Below the pieces are notes generated by a model. That model searched no databases and was not told the DNA's origin. It saw only the letters and a program-made list of their open reading frames with translations. From Kappaphycus alvarezii (lineage: Eukaryota; Rhodophyta; Florideophyceae; Gigartinales; Solieriaceae), in the NCBI GenBank assembly GCA_002205965.3, contig NADL03000462.1, forward strand, positions 1,125,001-1,189,000: a stretch of DNA of 64,000 nucleotides, given 5' to 3'. A program made the translations under genes and the position numbers. Positions 41,700 to 53,279 of this stretch are shown in pieces (within the stretch, counting starts at the first letter, position 1; every line of letters starts with the position of its first letter).

Positions 41700-42964
41700 C
41701 AAGGACAATACGCAACTTCCCGCAATTCCTCCGAAGTGGTCAAGTCGCTGCGTTTATGAAGTCCAAGCGGCTTTGGGACCATTGATAGCAGCATCAAGCA
41801 TTAAACTATGATATTTAAATGCGTGGGAATGCTAACAAGTGACCTTTATCGTCTGTGACATGAGTAGGGATAAAACGATATTTCGTAAAAGTGAGATGGG
41901 CGGGTACGCAAAAGAGCACCATGGGTTTTCGTGAACTCCAGAAGGATCTCGTAAGAAAGTTCATAATGCTCCGAAAGGTCGAAATTAAACTCAGTGCAAA
42001 GACACTTCGAGCCGTCGCCATCGAGCTGGTCAAAAATTCTCAGAAAGAGGAGCACAGTGCTCGTACAATATCGGAACCACAACCGGAGCCGATAATGGAT
42101 ACGATTACACAAATCTGAATTGTAGTCTACATGCAGCGTTACAATATTTTGTCGGTTGATCTCAATTTGGAATGCTTCAGATATCCTAGGAAGCACAAAG
42201 AACTATTGAGCGCCGGGTCGCTTACTTTCTGGGCAGCATAGCACGCCAGATCATGACCGAGGTGCAAAAAAGAGGATATTGAAAACGCAGACGAGACCCT
42301 CTTTATCATCAATATCGATAAAAGGCAAACCGTAGACTTTAGGGGCGAACATAACATTCGATATGTCGATGTCACATCCGGGAGTGAAGGAATTACTATG
42401 ATGTTGCGCATATCTGGAGGTTGTACGGGAGTAATTGAGAACCCCTTCATGCTTTTCCAGAACAATAACCGTAGCTATCATATCCGAGGGGTGCCTGACT
42501 ACGTTCTAGGAGTTTGCTATTGGGCTGCTCCAAAAGGATGGAAAGACGACAGACTGATGAATGAGTAGGTACAAGATCGACCGGTACTATCCCCGATTCC
42601 CAATTGAAGACGCCGGTCTACCTTTATGGACAACTCTGGTAGCCATTCTCCTGCACCGTATTTACAAGAGTCCTTGAAGGCAATTAATAAAAAAATTCGG
42701 GTTTCCCGCCCAATGCAGCCCATCCTATTCAACCGGAAGACTCTTTTTTCGTACAAAATATCCAAGCAGCTTGGAATTCTAAATGTGAAGCCTATAGGAT
42801 GCAAAACGTGCGCAATGTTGTTAACCAAGAAACATATGGCACTAAATCCAGACGGCTACCTAATCCCGGAAAATCATTTTTTTTCAAGCTTGTCGCGGAA
42901 ATTTTACAAGACTTCAGCAAATAAAAGGATAAAAACTGAGTATCTTATAGGTGAAATAAGATGA
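41700..42964 (+). pseudogene. DDE_1 (pogo-like) transposase, decayed
   Basis: The plus strand across frames reads VYEVQAALGPLIA, VTFIVCDMSRDK, FRELQKDLVRKFIMLRK, LRAVAIELVKNSQ, IENADETLFIINIDKRQTV (first catalytic Asp at 42290-42292), NIRYVDVTSGSEGITMMLRI, YHIRGVPDYVLGVCYWAAPK, GWKDDRLMNE and, in a new frame from 42626, MDNSGSH (second Asp at 42629-42631). FFSSLSRKFYK follows. The blocks match DDE superfamily endonuclease proteins that are numerous in oomycetes and some algae (related to pogo/Tc1). The third acidic residue could not be found: the expected site reads LFNRKTLFSYKIS. Several stops and shifts make it a pseudogene. Confidence 0.75.
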
Positions 42965-43829
42965 TACGTTGTGTCCTTGGCCTAAATAAAAACGGTATAC
43001 GGGAAAATAGTCCATCGTTTCAGAGCTACAGAACATCATTTCCAAATACCGAGAAAATTTCGACGGAATTGATCCGGATGCTTTGATAGATACACATTGT
43101 TTTATTGGGGAATCCAAAAGCAAGTCTATCGGCGGTGAAAATCAACTTTTGGGAATAATTTAGCCCATTTCGAAATCGAAGCATGTTGTAAACAATATAT
43201 TCAATGGTGTGAAAGTTTTTTTGTGAATATCCAGGGCTATCAAGTTCGCCAAATACACTGACCAATTTACCGTTACCATTTTAGTTTTATCTGAAATTCT
43301 CTATTTGTGTAGACAATGACGTTCGTCTGTGTAAATTTTTCTCTTATATACCGGCAAATTTGAGTCTAGATAGCGGAACAATGGACACCAACTTGCACCA
43401 CTTGGTTTCCAAGTACTGTCAATGTCAACGTCGATTCTCACTGTCAGCACCAAGTAGAATGGATCAGGAATAAGGTAGTGCTGGTTCGTGCGTCGTGAAT
43501 TCTCCAAACGGAAAAGCCTGAATTGAGCCGGACATAGTTCCTTCTCCTCCCGTGCCGGCAAACAATCCTGTCAATATCCAGTTTCGCAATACAACCGAAG
43601 AAAGCAGCACAGATGGCCCATCGCGGAGTTTGGAATTACTACAGTTACAACAAGATCGTTGCGATGATAAACTTCCCCCATCGTCCAATGCAGCAAGGAA
43701 GCGAGGTCCACCGGATGGATCCATCTCAAAGAACAAAAAACCAGCAGCATGCAAGAATATATCGAAACTCAGAAGCGCAGATGCGGTTAAAAATCGAAGA
43801 AGGAAGACTTCTACTGCAGCAGATGCGTT
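42965..43829. other. Unassigned region
   Basis: Only short open frames occur, for example 43552-43848 plus, a basic low-complexity frame. No family was recognised. Confidence 0.3.
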
Positions 43830-44722
43830 ATGTTTGGCGAAATCATAGGTTGCGCAATCGATAAAAGGGTGCAATCAAACCGAATCTACAATGTTGCAAG
43901 GTATTGCAAGTATTTGCGAAAAGTCTTACGCAATTTCGAGGACTCGAGAGTCCCCGCGATGCAAGTGGATGCAACTTGCCAGAGACTCTCAGCACTTTTG
44001 GCAGCACGTTGAAGGTCAGATCGCAGAAAATTTCGGGAAACACGGACAAAGATATTGAAAGATTGGATACAGAGTTGGCAGGAAGTGAGCAGGAAAGAAG
44101 GACGTGAATGGGGTTTTTCAGTACGCTCAACCTTTCAATTATGTTGGGGTGGCAGAGTACCTGTCGTTGCAGCCAAAGCACACAGCGTTGAAGATAGTGA
44201 GAGAAATACGAAACATATTAGCTCATCGTCTCTCTCCGCGAGACGTGGAGGGGATTCCGCAAACTAGAACTCTCATGAATATGTTATGGATTTGACAATT
44301 ATACCTGGGAGACGATCGAAACCAAATGAAATCAAAGGGGCCAAGCGAGAAGAACAGGATCGGAAGAGATTTGTTACGATTAAAAACACTCTCGAAGCGC
44401 TCTCAAGGAAGATGTGTGTTGGAAACAACGTTTGCTGGCCATAAAAAAGAGCAACGAGGAAGCCGCAGATGCAGAAACCGACTTTAACCTGCTACAGTTT
44501 CTTGGCAAAGAGTGTGATGAGCATAAGGAGATAATTGCAGATATATCAAATGAACGCAGGAGATGGATGGTGAAACAGATATCTGAATCGATGATAAGAA
44601 CTCAAACCTATGCCAAACGGCACCGAACAGAACAGGACCCTGCCGTGGTCGGGCAACCTGCACCATTGGGCGATATCTCATCGCAAGGGAATGAGGTGCA
44701 GTTGTGTGTGATAGCTATGTAG
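43830..44722 (+). pseudogene. Possible accessory (coiled-coil) ORF of the neighbouring PIF element
   Basis: Plus-strand frames in sequence: 43830-44012; 44104-44295 with ALKIVREIRNILAHRLSP; and 44414-44722 with a predicted coiled coil (KSNEEAADAETDFNLLQFLG, ISNERRRWMVKQISESMI). The position, convergent with the PIF transposase at 44.9-46.2 kb, suggests it may be the second ORF of that element, but no Myb/SANT motif is readable. Confidence 0.3.
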
Positions 44723-44860
44723 AGTAGAAGACTATTCGATGGAATAGAAATAGATGATCTTCTGTAGTAATCGTATCCGGAAGGAATGCTGTTTTTCTTG
44801 CATACTTCCCAACGAACAATATGGTATTGTGTTATCATATGAGAACATGTTATCATAATT

Positions 44861-46190
44861 TTACGTGTCCGCAAGAGTGTGGTTCGCTGCCTGCAAAGAT
44901 CGCATTAGGTCATTTCGCAGGCTGAAAAACGCGGTTGACGTTGTCATATACTGGTATCTCAACTGCAAAGCCTCCCACTCGAACCCACTTTGTTCCATTT
45001 CGGCCTCTTTCTGCTCGTTTTGTTGCTCGCCTTCCATTTGCGTTATACCAGCTCGTTCCTTTTCGATATCATAGAGTTCTCCGACCACGTCAAATAAAAT
45101 TCCCTCCTCACTCTCATCCTCAACAAATGCTCCGCGCTAATTCATCCGCACCAACATGTTGTGAAGATTGACAAGTGTGTTACTAATGTTCACGATATCC
45201 CTGATACCACTGGTAGCTCTCTTGTCTCTATGAATATAGAAAATAGCTTACAATACTCCAGAAGCTCTCTCAATATATATCCTTATTGCCCCCTTGTTGT
45301 ACTGTGTTCCTACAACGCTGCAAGGATAATGTAATGTTTTTGCAAAGAATGTTCAATCAGGATAAATTCTGTCGGCAAGGAAGTAGGAAATCTCTCGCAG
45401 AATCGTGGAAGCAATAAAAAGATACTCGGAGGAGGGTTTAAAATTGTATGAACCGTTGAGAATGTTTGATAAAAAGCGGTGAAACCGCGAGCATCGTATT
45501 GTCATTGTTGGTTCCACAGCGTCCAAGAAACCAATGTCATAATATCTAAATCCCCAGCACATCATGCTTCAACCTGAATCGTAGCCAACTTACCCTCTTC
45601 CGAGTAATTATACTGACCCTTAAAAGCAAAAGGGCAGCTCTTCCACGTAATTTTAGTGCAATCAACAGCACCGATACACCATGTAAAACTAGATGCTCTA
45701 TAGCTCTTTTCTATAGCATCTAATTACCCCATTGCCGGTTTGCGAATCAGGAATTTTGAACCATACAACTTAACTAAGCACTAAAAAATATTTGAAGTGC
45801 TGTGGTAATGTCTCTAGGGACATCTAGGAACTATAACCGAGATCATCCAGTGGTCTATCTGTTCCAAGCCTGCGTAACCAAGGTCAACCCTTAACATATG
45901 ACGATATCCTTATTTTCCGTGCAGCGTTGCGTCTCGTTTTCCATATAGAAGGAAAAGGCTTCTTAAGGTCATCATGAATGCGATAAAACATGGCCCATAG
46001 ATCTCTAAATCTTTTGTGGAATGTTCGAAGATTGTACGTCGTACTAGAACTGAGGTATTTTTCGATCCATATGCTTCTACCACGCTCAATATTCCTTGTG
46101 CCTGGTTTTCTTTCTTTCCGCCTGGGAACGGCTGCCAATCGAGCCTTTTACGCCTCTTTTGCCGCAACATTAATAGCAGGAATAGCAACA
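44861..46190 (-). pseudogene. PIF/Harbinger transposase of plant type, decayed
   Basis: On the minus strand, in several frames: RGRSIWIEKYLSSSTTYNL, FHKRFRDLWAMFYRIHDDL, LDDLGYSS, stop, MSLETLPQHFKYF, then WCIGAVDCTKITWKSCPFAF (first Asp at 45661-45663), KGQYNYSEEGKLATIQVEA, a shift, CWGFRYYDIGFLD, ISYFLADRIYPD (second Asp at 45371-45373), and YIERASGVL (Glu at 45269-45271). NLHNMLV and a C-terminal coil ending near 44861 follow. This reproduces the block order of plant PIF/Pong transposases (GSIDC, WKGQ, LADGIYP, ERAFGVLQ, LHNM), distinct from the two Harbinger copies at 27-34 kb. The DDE triad is preserved across frames, but stops and shifts abolish expression. Confidence 0.82.
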
Positions 46191-46759
46191 GACCGCATTT
46201 GAACTATTTATGCCAACATCAAGTTGGCCTCTCGCCTCTACTTCCGTGATTGCTCCATGACATCATGGTCCTGAGCTTGGTGAGTGTTTTTTGAAATGTA
46301 GCAAGGTACTTTTGGCTCCCGCTGAGTAGGAGCCTTCGTATTACTCTCGTAGGGGCCTCCGATACACCGTCACTGCTGGGGTTGATTTTCTCATTTTCTA
46401 TTTCCGACAGAGTATATCAATTTTTCGCGTTGAAAATTAAACACAACTGATAGACTTGCACTAAATAAAAAGGGTTGTTCTCCGTAGTAAAATTTTACTT
46501 AGAATCTATGAAGCCACCAGCCTGGTACCGCTTCCAGCGTTTCCGGTTGTGATAATTGGACGAATACAAGGACTGAATATTGTGACTTGCGAACTTTAAC
46601 TCTCACAAGGCATTGGAGATGAGGATATTAATCAGTGCTAAGGTGACGAAGATATACCCATCTTTGAATAAAACTTAAACTACAAATATCATAAGGATGT
46701 ATGCCACGAGCCCAGTCTGATCAGCTGACTATATGCAAAAAAATCCGCCCCAATGGAAG
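46191..46759. other. Spacer without recognisable gene
   Basis: AT-rich DNA between the PIF relic and the copia-like relic. Nothing coding was recognised. Confidence 0.4.
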
Positions 46760-48920
46760 ATTATAGAGGTCCGAGCCTGTTTAGAGATATGCCAATCCAT
46801 AGAATATAACATTTTGATACTTGACAAAAAATACCGAAGAAGTGTCCTGTTCGGCCGTAAAACGATTTCCTTTGACTTGCGTCTGAAAAAGCTAAACATG
46901 CGGCATTATTATGATTAGTTTCTTCACTAGAAGGAAAAGGAAATAAAATAACTTGATTGAGTTGTGTAACTTCATGGATAACACAATTGGCTTCACTCAA
47001 GTAGCGGACTCCGAGATCACATTCCGATTTCTGCAAAGTACGCGCAAAAAATGAAAAAGGACTAAGGATACATTTCTGAGCCAATTGAGCTGACCACCAA
47101 GCGCTTGGAACGACTTTAATTTATCTGGTAAGCATTTTTCTTTTTTTTCCTCCCTTCATTAGCATTGCATTAAATTCTGCCAATTGTGTCCCAATACTAC
47201 TTCATTTACGCAATGATTTTGAGTCCGTTGTCTTGAAATGTGTGAAATCTACTGAGAACCAGGTTCGAATCAGAAACAAATCTGCCGACTTTCAAGGGGT
47301 TAGAAAATTCCATATAAAATAGAGAATCATTTGTGGGTTTCCGATAAGTAGGAATTCATCCACAACTTTGGCAATAATGAGGGGCAAATTACCAGATGAA
47401 TTACATTCAAAGAATAACGCGACTTTCAAAGCAAACTTTCAAGTCCATTGCCGAACATCCATTTTTCAACTGCAAGTTTTTCAACTGCAAGTTTCCAAAC
47501 ACAGAGTAATTCAAGGATAAGGTATTCAAGAACAAGCAGCTTCCACAAAAAGAGGCTCTTTTTAGTCCATCCTCTAGGTACACCCACATAAAAGTTGTGA
47601 TTCAACGATCCAGTCTGGGTAAATGAACCTGATATATCTATCGCGGCTAAAGAGAATGGAAGCATCGCTGCGGCAGAAAGTGGAGCAAGTGTAACAGAAA
47701 ATTGACCTATTGTTGTATCTTTACAGATGAAGTTCTTCTCCTTTTTCCTATTCCCGTGAGGAATTTATCTGTACTTCAGTTCCAGTTTTCCTTATTCTTC
47801 GTCACTGTTGACTTGGAAGAAAAAGTGTGAAGATATGCGATTTGCATCTCTTGATAAGTTTCTGACTTTGAATTCCTTCTGCAAAGTTTTCCTTACAGTT
47901 GGACTTTTCCATTGCGATGTATTTGAAAATATGCCACTTTCGTGCGATCGAATCTACCCTACCTTCCGTTAAAGTTTCATAAGCAAAAGCATTTCGAATT
48001 TGCCAAATATTGGTTGTTTCTGTGACTTTAGGTCTTATTTTAATATATTATCTTCCACAAGGGCGGTAGTCTAACCAAACATCCTTTTCTTCTCAATTAA
48101 TTCGATAAATCTTATTCATGACAATATCTTCTTCTTTATTTTGAGCCCGACGGGCTTTTTTGCTTCTTCGCTGACAGCGAAAACAACACTGAAACGATTA
48201 TGATGTTATCTTGACGCCATTGGTACGACTCGATAACAAAAAAACAATTCTATTCATTAAAAGCTTTGTTCTGAAAGTTTTAAATCTCTGGTTCTGGACC
48301 TGGCGCGGAACCAGACAGAACAGAACTGATTATGGGTACAGCCTTATTTACTCGAATGCGACTTTCAGCAGTTCTCAGGTTACGTATTCGCTCCTAGTTA
48401 GCTCCACGAATTGTTCTTTTACTTCTTGGAAGTACCTAATATTCCAAAAACCACGCTGTCTTTGCTTCTCAAAGAAGTACACTGGATTTACTTTCGCGAG
48501 AAATTTTTGATAAAGGAGTGTTCAATAATTGAGATATAAATATCCATGACAGCTTCCGGCGAGAAATTTCTCGAAATGGTCGTTAATTAACTTAGAGCCT
48601 ATTTTCGTATGTAGCAGGCAAGTAATGGATGTTTTGTATCCCTAGCGCGCTCAGGGGCAATGTGTCGGTTTTTCACGGATAAAATTTGACACAAGAACAG
48701 GTCGTGACCCAATATCCTGAATCGCGAACGAAGTACCATTCTTTTCTCTTTCTTGCATTGCATACTTGAGAATACGCTGTGATATCTGAATTAGAGTGAC
48801 CATGGAACTCAATACAGAACTAGTCTTACCATGCCTCGTAGGGAGAATATTAGGATTGATACTATGCTTTTGCAACAATTTGCAAACATTATAATTATCA
48901 AATTCCGGATCAATCAATAT
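46760..48920 (-). pseudogene. Ty1/copia-like retrotransposon relic: integrase, RT, RNase H
   Basis: Minus strand, 5' to 3'. Integrase: at 48917-48800 MIDPEFDNYNVCKLLQKHSI, NPNILPTRHGK, matching the copia-type DPEF...L..H.I...PRP.R.HK block, with the catalytic Asp in DPEF. RT: at 47665-47426 FSLAAIDISGSFTQTGSL and NHNFYVGVPRGW (motif A with D at 47636-47638), then KVVDEFLLIG near 47360, where the second Asp of the copia VDD motif is Glu. RNase H: at 47084-46761 VTQLNQVILFPFPSSEE and LAFSDAS. The order IN-RT-RH defines Ty1/copia rather than Ty3/gypsy. Numerous stops and frame changes show it is old. No LTRs were identified. Confidence 0.65.
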
Positions 48921-51900
48921 TTATATAGGAGCTCTATTAAATGCAATCCATTTTGTCTCAAGTATTCATTAAGCTTCGCCCATATCCCTGGTCGATACAA
49001 CAACCGCGTGGCAAAATTTTAGTGCAATGCGCTATTCGAGAGCACACCCTCCGTATTACGGTATGTGCCACAGGCAATAATGCCCGAACAAAGCGACACA
49101 AACACCCACAGGCCGTTCGGGACCCTTTTTCTCTGTAATAAACCTGCGTTGCTGTAGCTCAGAGAATATGTCAATAGCAAGGGTAGGGGGTTTCGGTAGA
49201 GGGAGGGGAGGACCCTGGGTGGCTGGGTGGTAGAAGTTGCCCTCCGGGTTGTAAGGCCGAACCGAGAGATCCGAGGTATCGAAGCAATGCGGCAAACTAA
49301 TTGTGATATGGCCGAAATCAGTCGCGTCGATGCGGCAGTGCTGCCAATCTCTACTGGAGAATAGGTTAGCACCACCAACAGTACTCAAGCGTACGATCTC
49401 ACTTATGTTCAGATACCGAATCATGTGGCTCCAATGGTAGGTAAGATCGACCTATAAATAAAGCAATAAAATGGGTTTGATTGAAATCCTGAAGGATAAA
49501 AAGGGGATAGGGAATCCGGACGGATAAACCTGGCTATAGCCAAAGTCGCCAATGGCGCAGTTAAGCGAGGGACAGAAGTTCGGAGTCAAGTCCAGGGCCG
49601 GCACCCGTGTTCCTCTTTACTTGGGCTCTTTAGTGCCCGGTATAAAAAATAATAGTTAGATAGTTACTGCTACTACAGTAAAATTCAGTGTCAGGCCCTT
49701 ATCGGGCGCAAATAAATATCAAGGTTAGAGATTGGGTAGACTGCAACTTAGCCTAACGGGCGGAGTGACCCGGTAAAAACGTCAGGTACAAAAGATGACC
49801 CGGGTGGTCTAGTGGCCGGCTTACTGTATCAGCCATGCTGGCCTTGACAGGTAGTTGACATATTGTACAGTATGGTCGACGAAATTCGTTCACCGAAAAT
49901 GCTGTGTCCCCCGGTAATACCGAATAGTACACTATTGCACTACAAAAATCTTGAAGCAATATCTTTGATATAAAATAATGGGAACTTCGTCAATTCAGCC
50001 GCGTACATTAAATTCCTCGTTAATTGTTCGAGGTTTTCTCCCAAGGATATTTTGCTCCCGTTTTGGGCTTTTTAGCATTTTTGCGGTTAGAGCACCTTAT
50101 CAAAAAAGATTCGAGAGCTTCTTCCAAGACTGGCGAAAGAACGCGGCCACGTGTATGGAAGTCCTTTCCATACTTTAGAATTAAGCGCAAGTACAGATAA
50201 AATTTTAACCAAATTCCTTCGCATGTTTTCACATTAAGCGTTATTTTCTGTTTCAGCTGTCAGGATAGCTTTGAAACTTCGATAGTTGAGACATAACAAT
50301 TTAAAGATGATTTCGAGTTTGTCTATCCCTATTAACTTATATTCGAAACACGAATTCGCTATCCAATCTTTCGACTACAACTCGCGGAATTACGGGCACA
50401 CAATGTGTCCGTTAACTGGTTACATCCAATTTGCTTGCAACACAACTTCCAGATAGAAGGGGACCATCACTTTTCGTGACGTAAACTGGAACAACAAGTT
50501 TTTTCCTTCCTAATTTTCAAGAAGTATATATATATCGAATTTGAGCTTTGCATCGATGCAGTTTTGACCAAAGCCACGTTAGAATGGCTCACAATCTAAG
50601 GGCCCAAAATCAAATTTTACACCCGTCGCTAAAGATGGTGCAACTGTTGACTCAATTCCTCCAAAAACTTTAGAGTAACCCCCATTTAAAATAGGATTTT
50701 GGCCTTTGTGCATAGGATCCGGATTAAATTTTGTAGGTATTAAGCTTACCAGTTTCTTTTGCTCCAGAAATTCTTAGAGCCAGGCCGGAAATACCCGGAG
50801 AAGTTCCCGGTACTTCGTTCGTTTCGGTGTCTTCGTCAAGACGATCGTTGGTTTCTCGAATCTTGAAAAAAGAAAAGATAGTATGCTTCCACCTTAAGTT
50901 ATTGCGTTTATTTTCCTTCTTCCTGCAGTCTATGCAAGTTTCTCCGAATGTTCCACCACTGCATTTGACTTCGTCCTTTTCATATCCTGATCGAATCTTT
51001 GATTCTCGTTATATTCATTATAATTCTTCCGATTAATTTCATTGAGAGAGTGATTAATCTAGAAGTTGGTTATACTTGACTCTTTTTGGCCGTTCTTCTG
51101 GCGTCCAATGAAACTTTAAACTTTATGATCAACTGCAGAATCAATATGAACCTTCGTTACCGGGGCCTCAGCTATTTTGTATTCTGTACAAGAGAAAGGA
51201 GTACATACACTTTTTCATCAATAATTAATATTCAAAGGTAATAATAGAAAGCTATAGACTTGGCTAAATACCGAGTAATGTTTAATTTCTTGGAATTTTC
51301 CAAGATGGGCTTGTCATCTCATCACACAAATAAAAAAGCCATTGACGTTCCTGATCGAGAGTTTTTATGTATGATTGGAACTCACGGAGTATTTTGCGAT
51401 GGAAACAGCAAGCACTAAAGTGTTCAAATATGTCCTCTTTCCCTCTTCTAATGTGTACGTGAATCTTTCCCTGGCACGGATCGTTCCTTTTATTCTTTTC
51501 TCTGCTATTACAATAAGTCCGGGCTGGCCTTGGTAAGTGTCGTTTCAGAGAGGGATTCGCTATTAAGCAGGGTGATTTCCAGCACTTCTCCGATTGGAGA
51601 CCGACTGGTCGACCATGTTTTCTACAGGGTTTGGCGATGCCGGCAGAATATTGGAATATCACGGTTCAACTCCTCATTGTTCGCCTTCCATAAAGATTTC
51701 ACCTTATTGAAGTTGTAAATAGGGAGATTAACCACGGAGGTAAGAGGATCTTGAACGATCAAGTCCACGGTATCTTGCACAGATTTGAATTGGTCTTCCC
51801 GCCCGTATTCGCTCGTTTCTTGCTTCTGTACTTCGTCTACAAGACTGTACTGAGCTTGACAAGGACCTTGATCATACAACTCACCTCCCAATGAGTTTAA

Positions 51901-52211
51901 TCCCGTCTTGTAAACTTTACTTCTCCCTTTCTGCAGCGGTCGCTAGTAATTCAACCCAACTTGCATGCTCTATCGATTGGTTGGTGTGGACTGCCTTAAA
52001 TAGCTGCACAGATGGCCACATGCAGTATAACTCATGTACTGTAATATCCGGCGCGCTAAACAATCGCTCTGCTATCTGGAATTTTAGGGCAAAAGTTACT
52101 GAAACTTGCGAAGTCAGCTCAGTTGTGGCCCATCATTGGGCACTACCGTTTGTACAGATTTTACTGTACAAGAATTTTACAAAAAGTACTGCACGTGCAG
52201 TATCAAATGAG
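48921..52211. other. Largely unassigned; GC-richer segment 49.0-49.8 kb
   Basis: At 49056-49424 (minus) an open frame of 122 residues is locally GC-richer but unrecognised. Segments at 49541-49605 (GGCGCAGTTAAGCGAGG, then AGTCAAGTCC) and 49799-49860 (GGGTGGTCTAGTGG) resemble tRNA A/B boxes without a cloverleaf and may be from a SINE. Minus-strand frames at 51282-51891 are unrecognised. Otherwise nothing is seen. Confidence 0.3.
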
Positions 52212-52800
52212 AAGGTTTGAAAAGGGGGGGGGGGTAATTGGGGTGCTTTACTGATTAGGGATGTAGGACGGCTATTTTCCGAAGACTAGGGGGGACAGGT
52301 CTGTGTATTGGAGAGTATGGAAATAAGGCCGAGTCATGAGGTACTACCTCACAGGGCTGGTGTGCGGCCAGCCGTAAGGCATGCTGCGTTGGACGAAATC
52401 GTCGCCGCAGCGTGTCTTTGCATTAGGACAGATCGAACCCGCCTGAAGGTCTCCATGGTTCACAAGGCGACGAGCTTAGCCAAGTATGTGAGCATCACGA
52501 ATGCGTCCGGTTACCACCCGCCAAGAGTGGATATCGGCACTGGGATCAGTCGGGACCTGGCATGCGTGGTGATGAAGTCTTGATACCCCGTGAACTTTGA
52601 CTCTTTCGAGGCGTTCAGATATTTTAAGTGGTTGAAGCAACGTGCCCGTGTGTTGGAGGGAGTAATTGGATTGATGAATGTAACGTCGAAAAAGTCTGTC
52701 CTTCCGGTGCTCAATATAACCGTGATGTCTGGCCTTGTACGGTGTTGGCCATTGGAACGAGGCTCCATGACTGGGTGTATCAAAAGTGCTATTGGCTCGT
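52212..52800 (-). pseudogene. Family B non-LTR retrotransposon, endonuclease C-terminus
   Basis: On the minus strand the frame from 52783 reads IHPVMEPRSN, RPDITVILSTGRTDFFDVTF, INPITPSNTRA, KESKFTGY, then LIPVPISTLGGW followed by PDAFVML in continuation. R-P-D-x13-D plus a downstream Lys is the restriction-like nuclease signature of R2-type elements (K/RPD-x12-14-D/E). The segment 52240-52440 is repeated at 6930-7240. The C-terminus (RVRSVLMQRHAAATISSNAA) also recurs at 56.1 and 60.8 kb on the plus strand. RT and zinc finger are absent, so this is a 5'-truncated copy; one or two stops lie after GGW. Confidence 0.75.
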
Positions 52801-52864
52801 CCTTTGATCATTTACAGCCCACTTTTAGAGGACAGATGCAGTAACTGCATTACGTACAATACAG

Positions 52865-52965
52865 TTTCATATCTATGCAACGTACTGTACAGTACCTGTA
52901 CAGTACCTGTTATGCGGACACCTGTTACACTAATGCCATAAAGTATCACCATAGCTAGCAGATAC
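52865..52965 (+). repeat. TACAG cluster and inverted family A 3' tail
   Basis: GTACTGTACAGTACCTGTACAG at about 52881-52902 is followed by TGCGGACACCTGTTACACTA and ATGCCATAAAGT, the family A 3' tail in plus orientation. No family A coding sequence precedes it, so it is an isolated tail. Confidence 0.6.
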
Positions 52966-53129
52966 AGAAAAGTCGACAGATCTCAGAAAATGACTAGGTA
53001 TATCATATGCTCCGCTATTGCTGACAATATCATCTGAATAACGCAATGACACAAAGCAAAAAGACGATCACCATAAATTTCGCCCCCAGTATGGACTTTC
53101 ATGCCCTCAAATCTTCCGCTCTCATCACC

Positions 53130-53182
53130 ATTAGAGAACAATGCGGACGACACAAATTTTGTCGTCCGCATTTTTCTCTAAT
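53130..53182. repeat. Perfect-stem palindrome, 23-bp arms
   Basis: ATTAGAGAACAATGCGGACG plus ACA (53130-53152) pairs with 53160-53182 with a single mismatch, leaving a 7-nt loop (CAAATTT). It abuts a degenerate minisatellite and could be a fold-back element end or a hairpin RNA source; function unknown. Confidence 0.9.
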
Positions 53183-53279
53183 CTCTTTCATGAAAAGGGT
53201 CATATATGCCGCCCACTATGTAGTCCAATCGCCCATTTCATCTAGTTATAATCTTCCCCGCCGAGGTCTCCGCTCGTTA

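Noticed and set aside
34000..41700. Organellar or viral insertion to explain the AT-richness
   Set aside because: No organellar gene, rRNA, tRNA or viral hallmark gene can be read; the readable relics in the wider island are ordinary transposons.
48143..48162. GAGCCCGACGGGCTTTTTT resembling a bacterial rho-independent terminator
   Set aside because: The loop is a single base and the context is decayed eukaryotic transposon DNA; most likely coincidence.
49541..49605. tRNA-like A and B boxes
   Set aside because: GGCGCAGTTAAG and AGTCAAGTCC are present but no acceptor or T stem pairs; at most a SINE or tRNA relic.
49799..49860. tRNA-like segment GGTGGTCTAGTGG
   Set aside because: No matching acceptor stem or B box in register.
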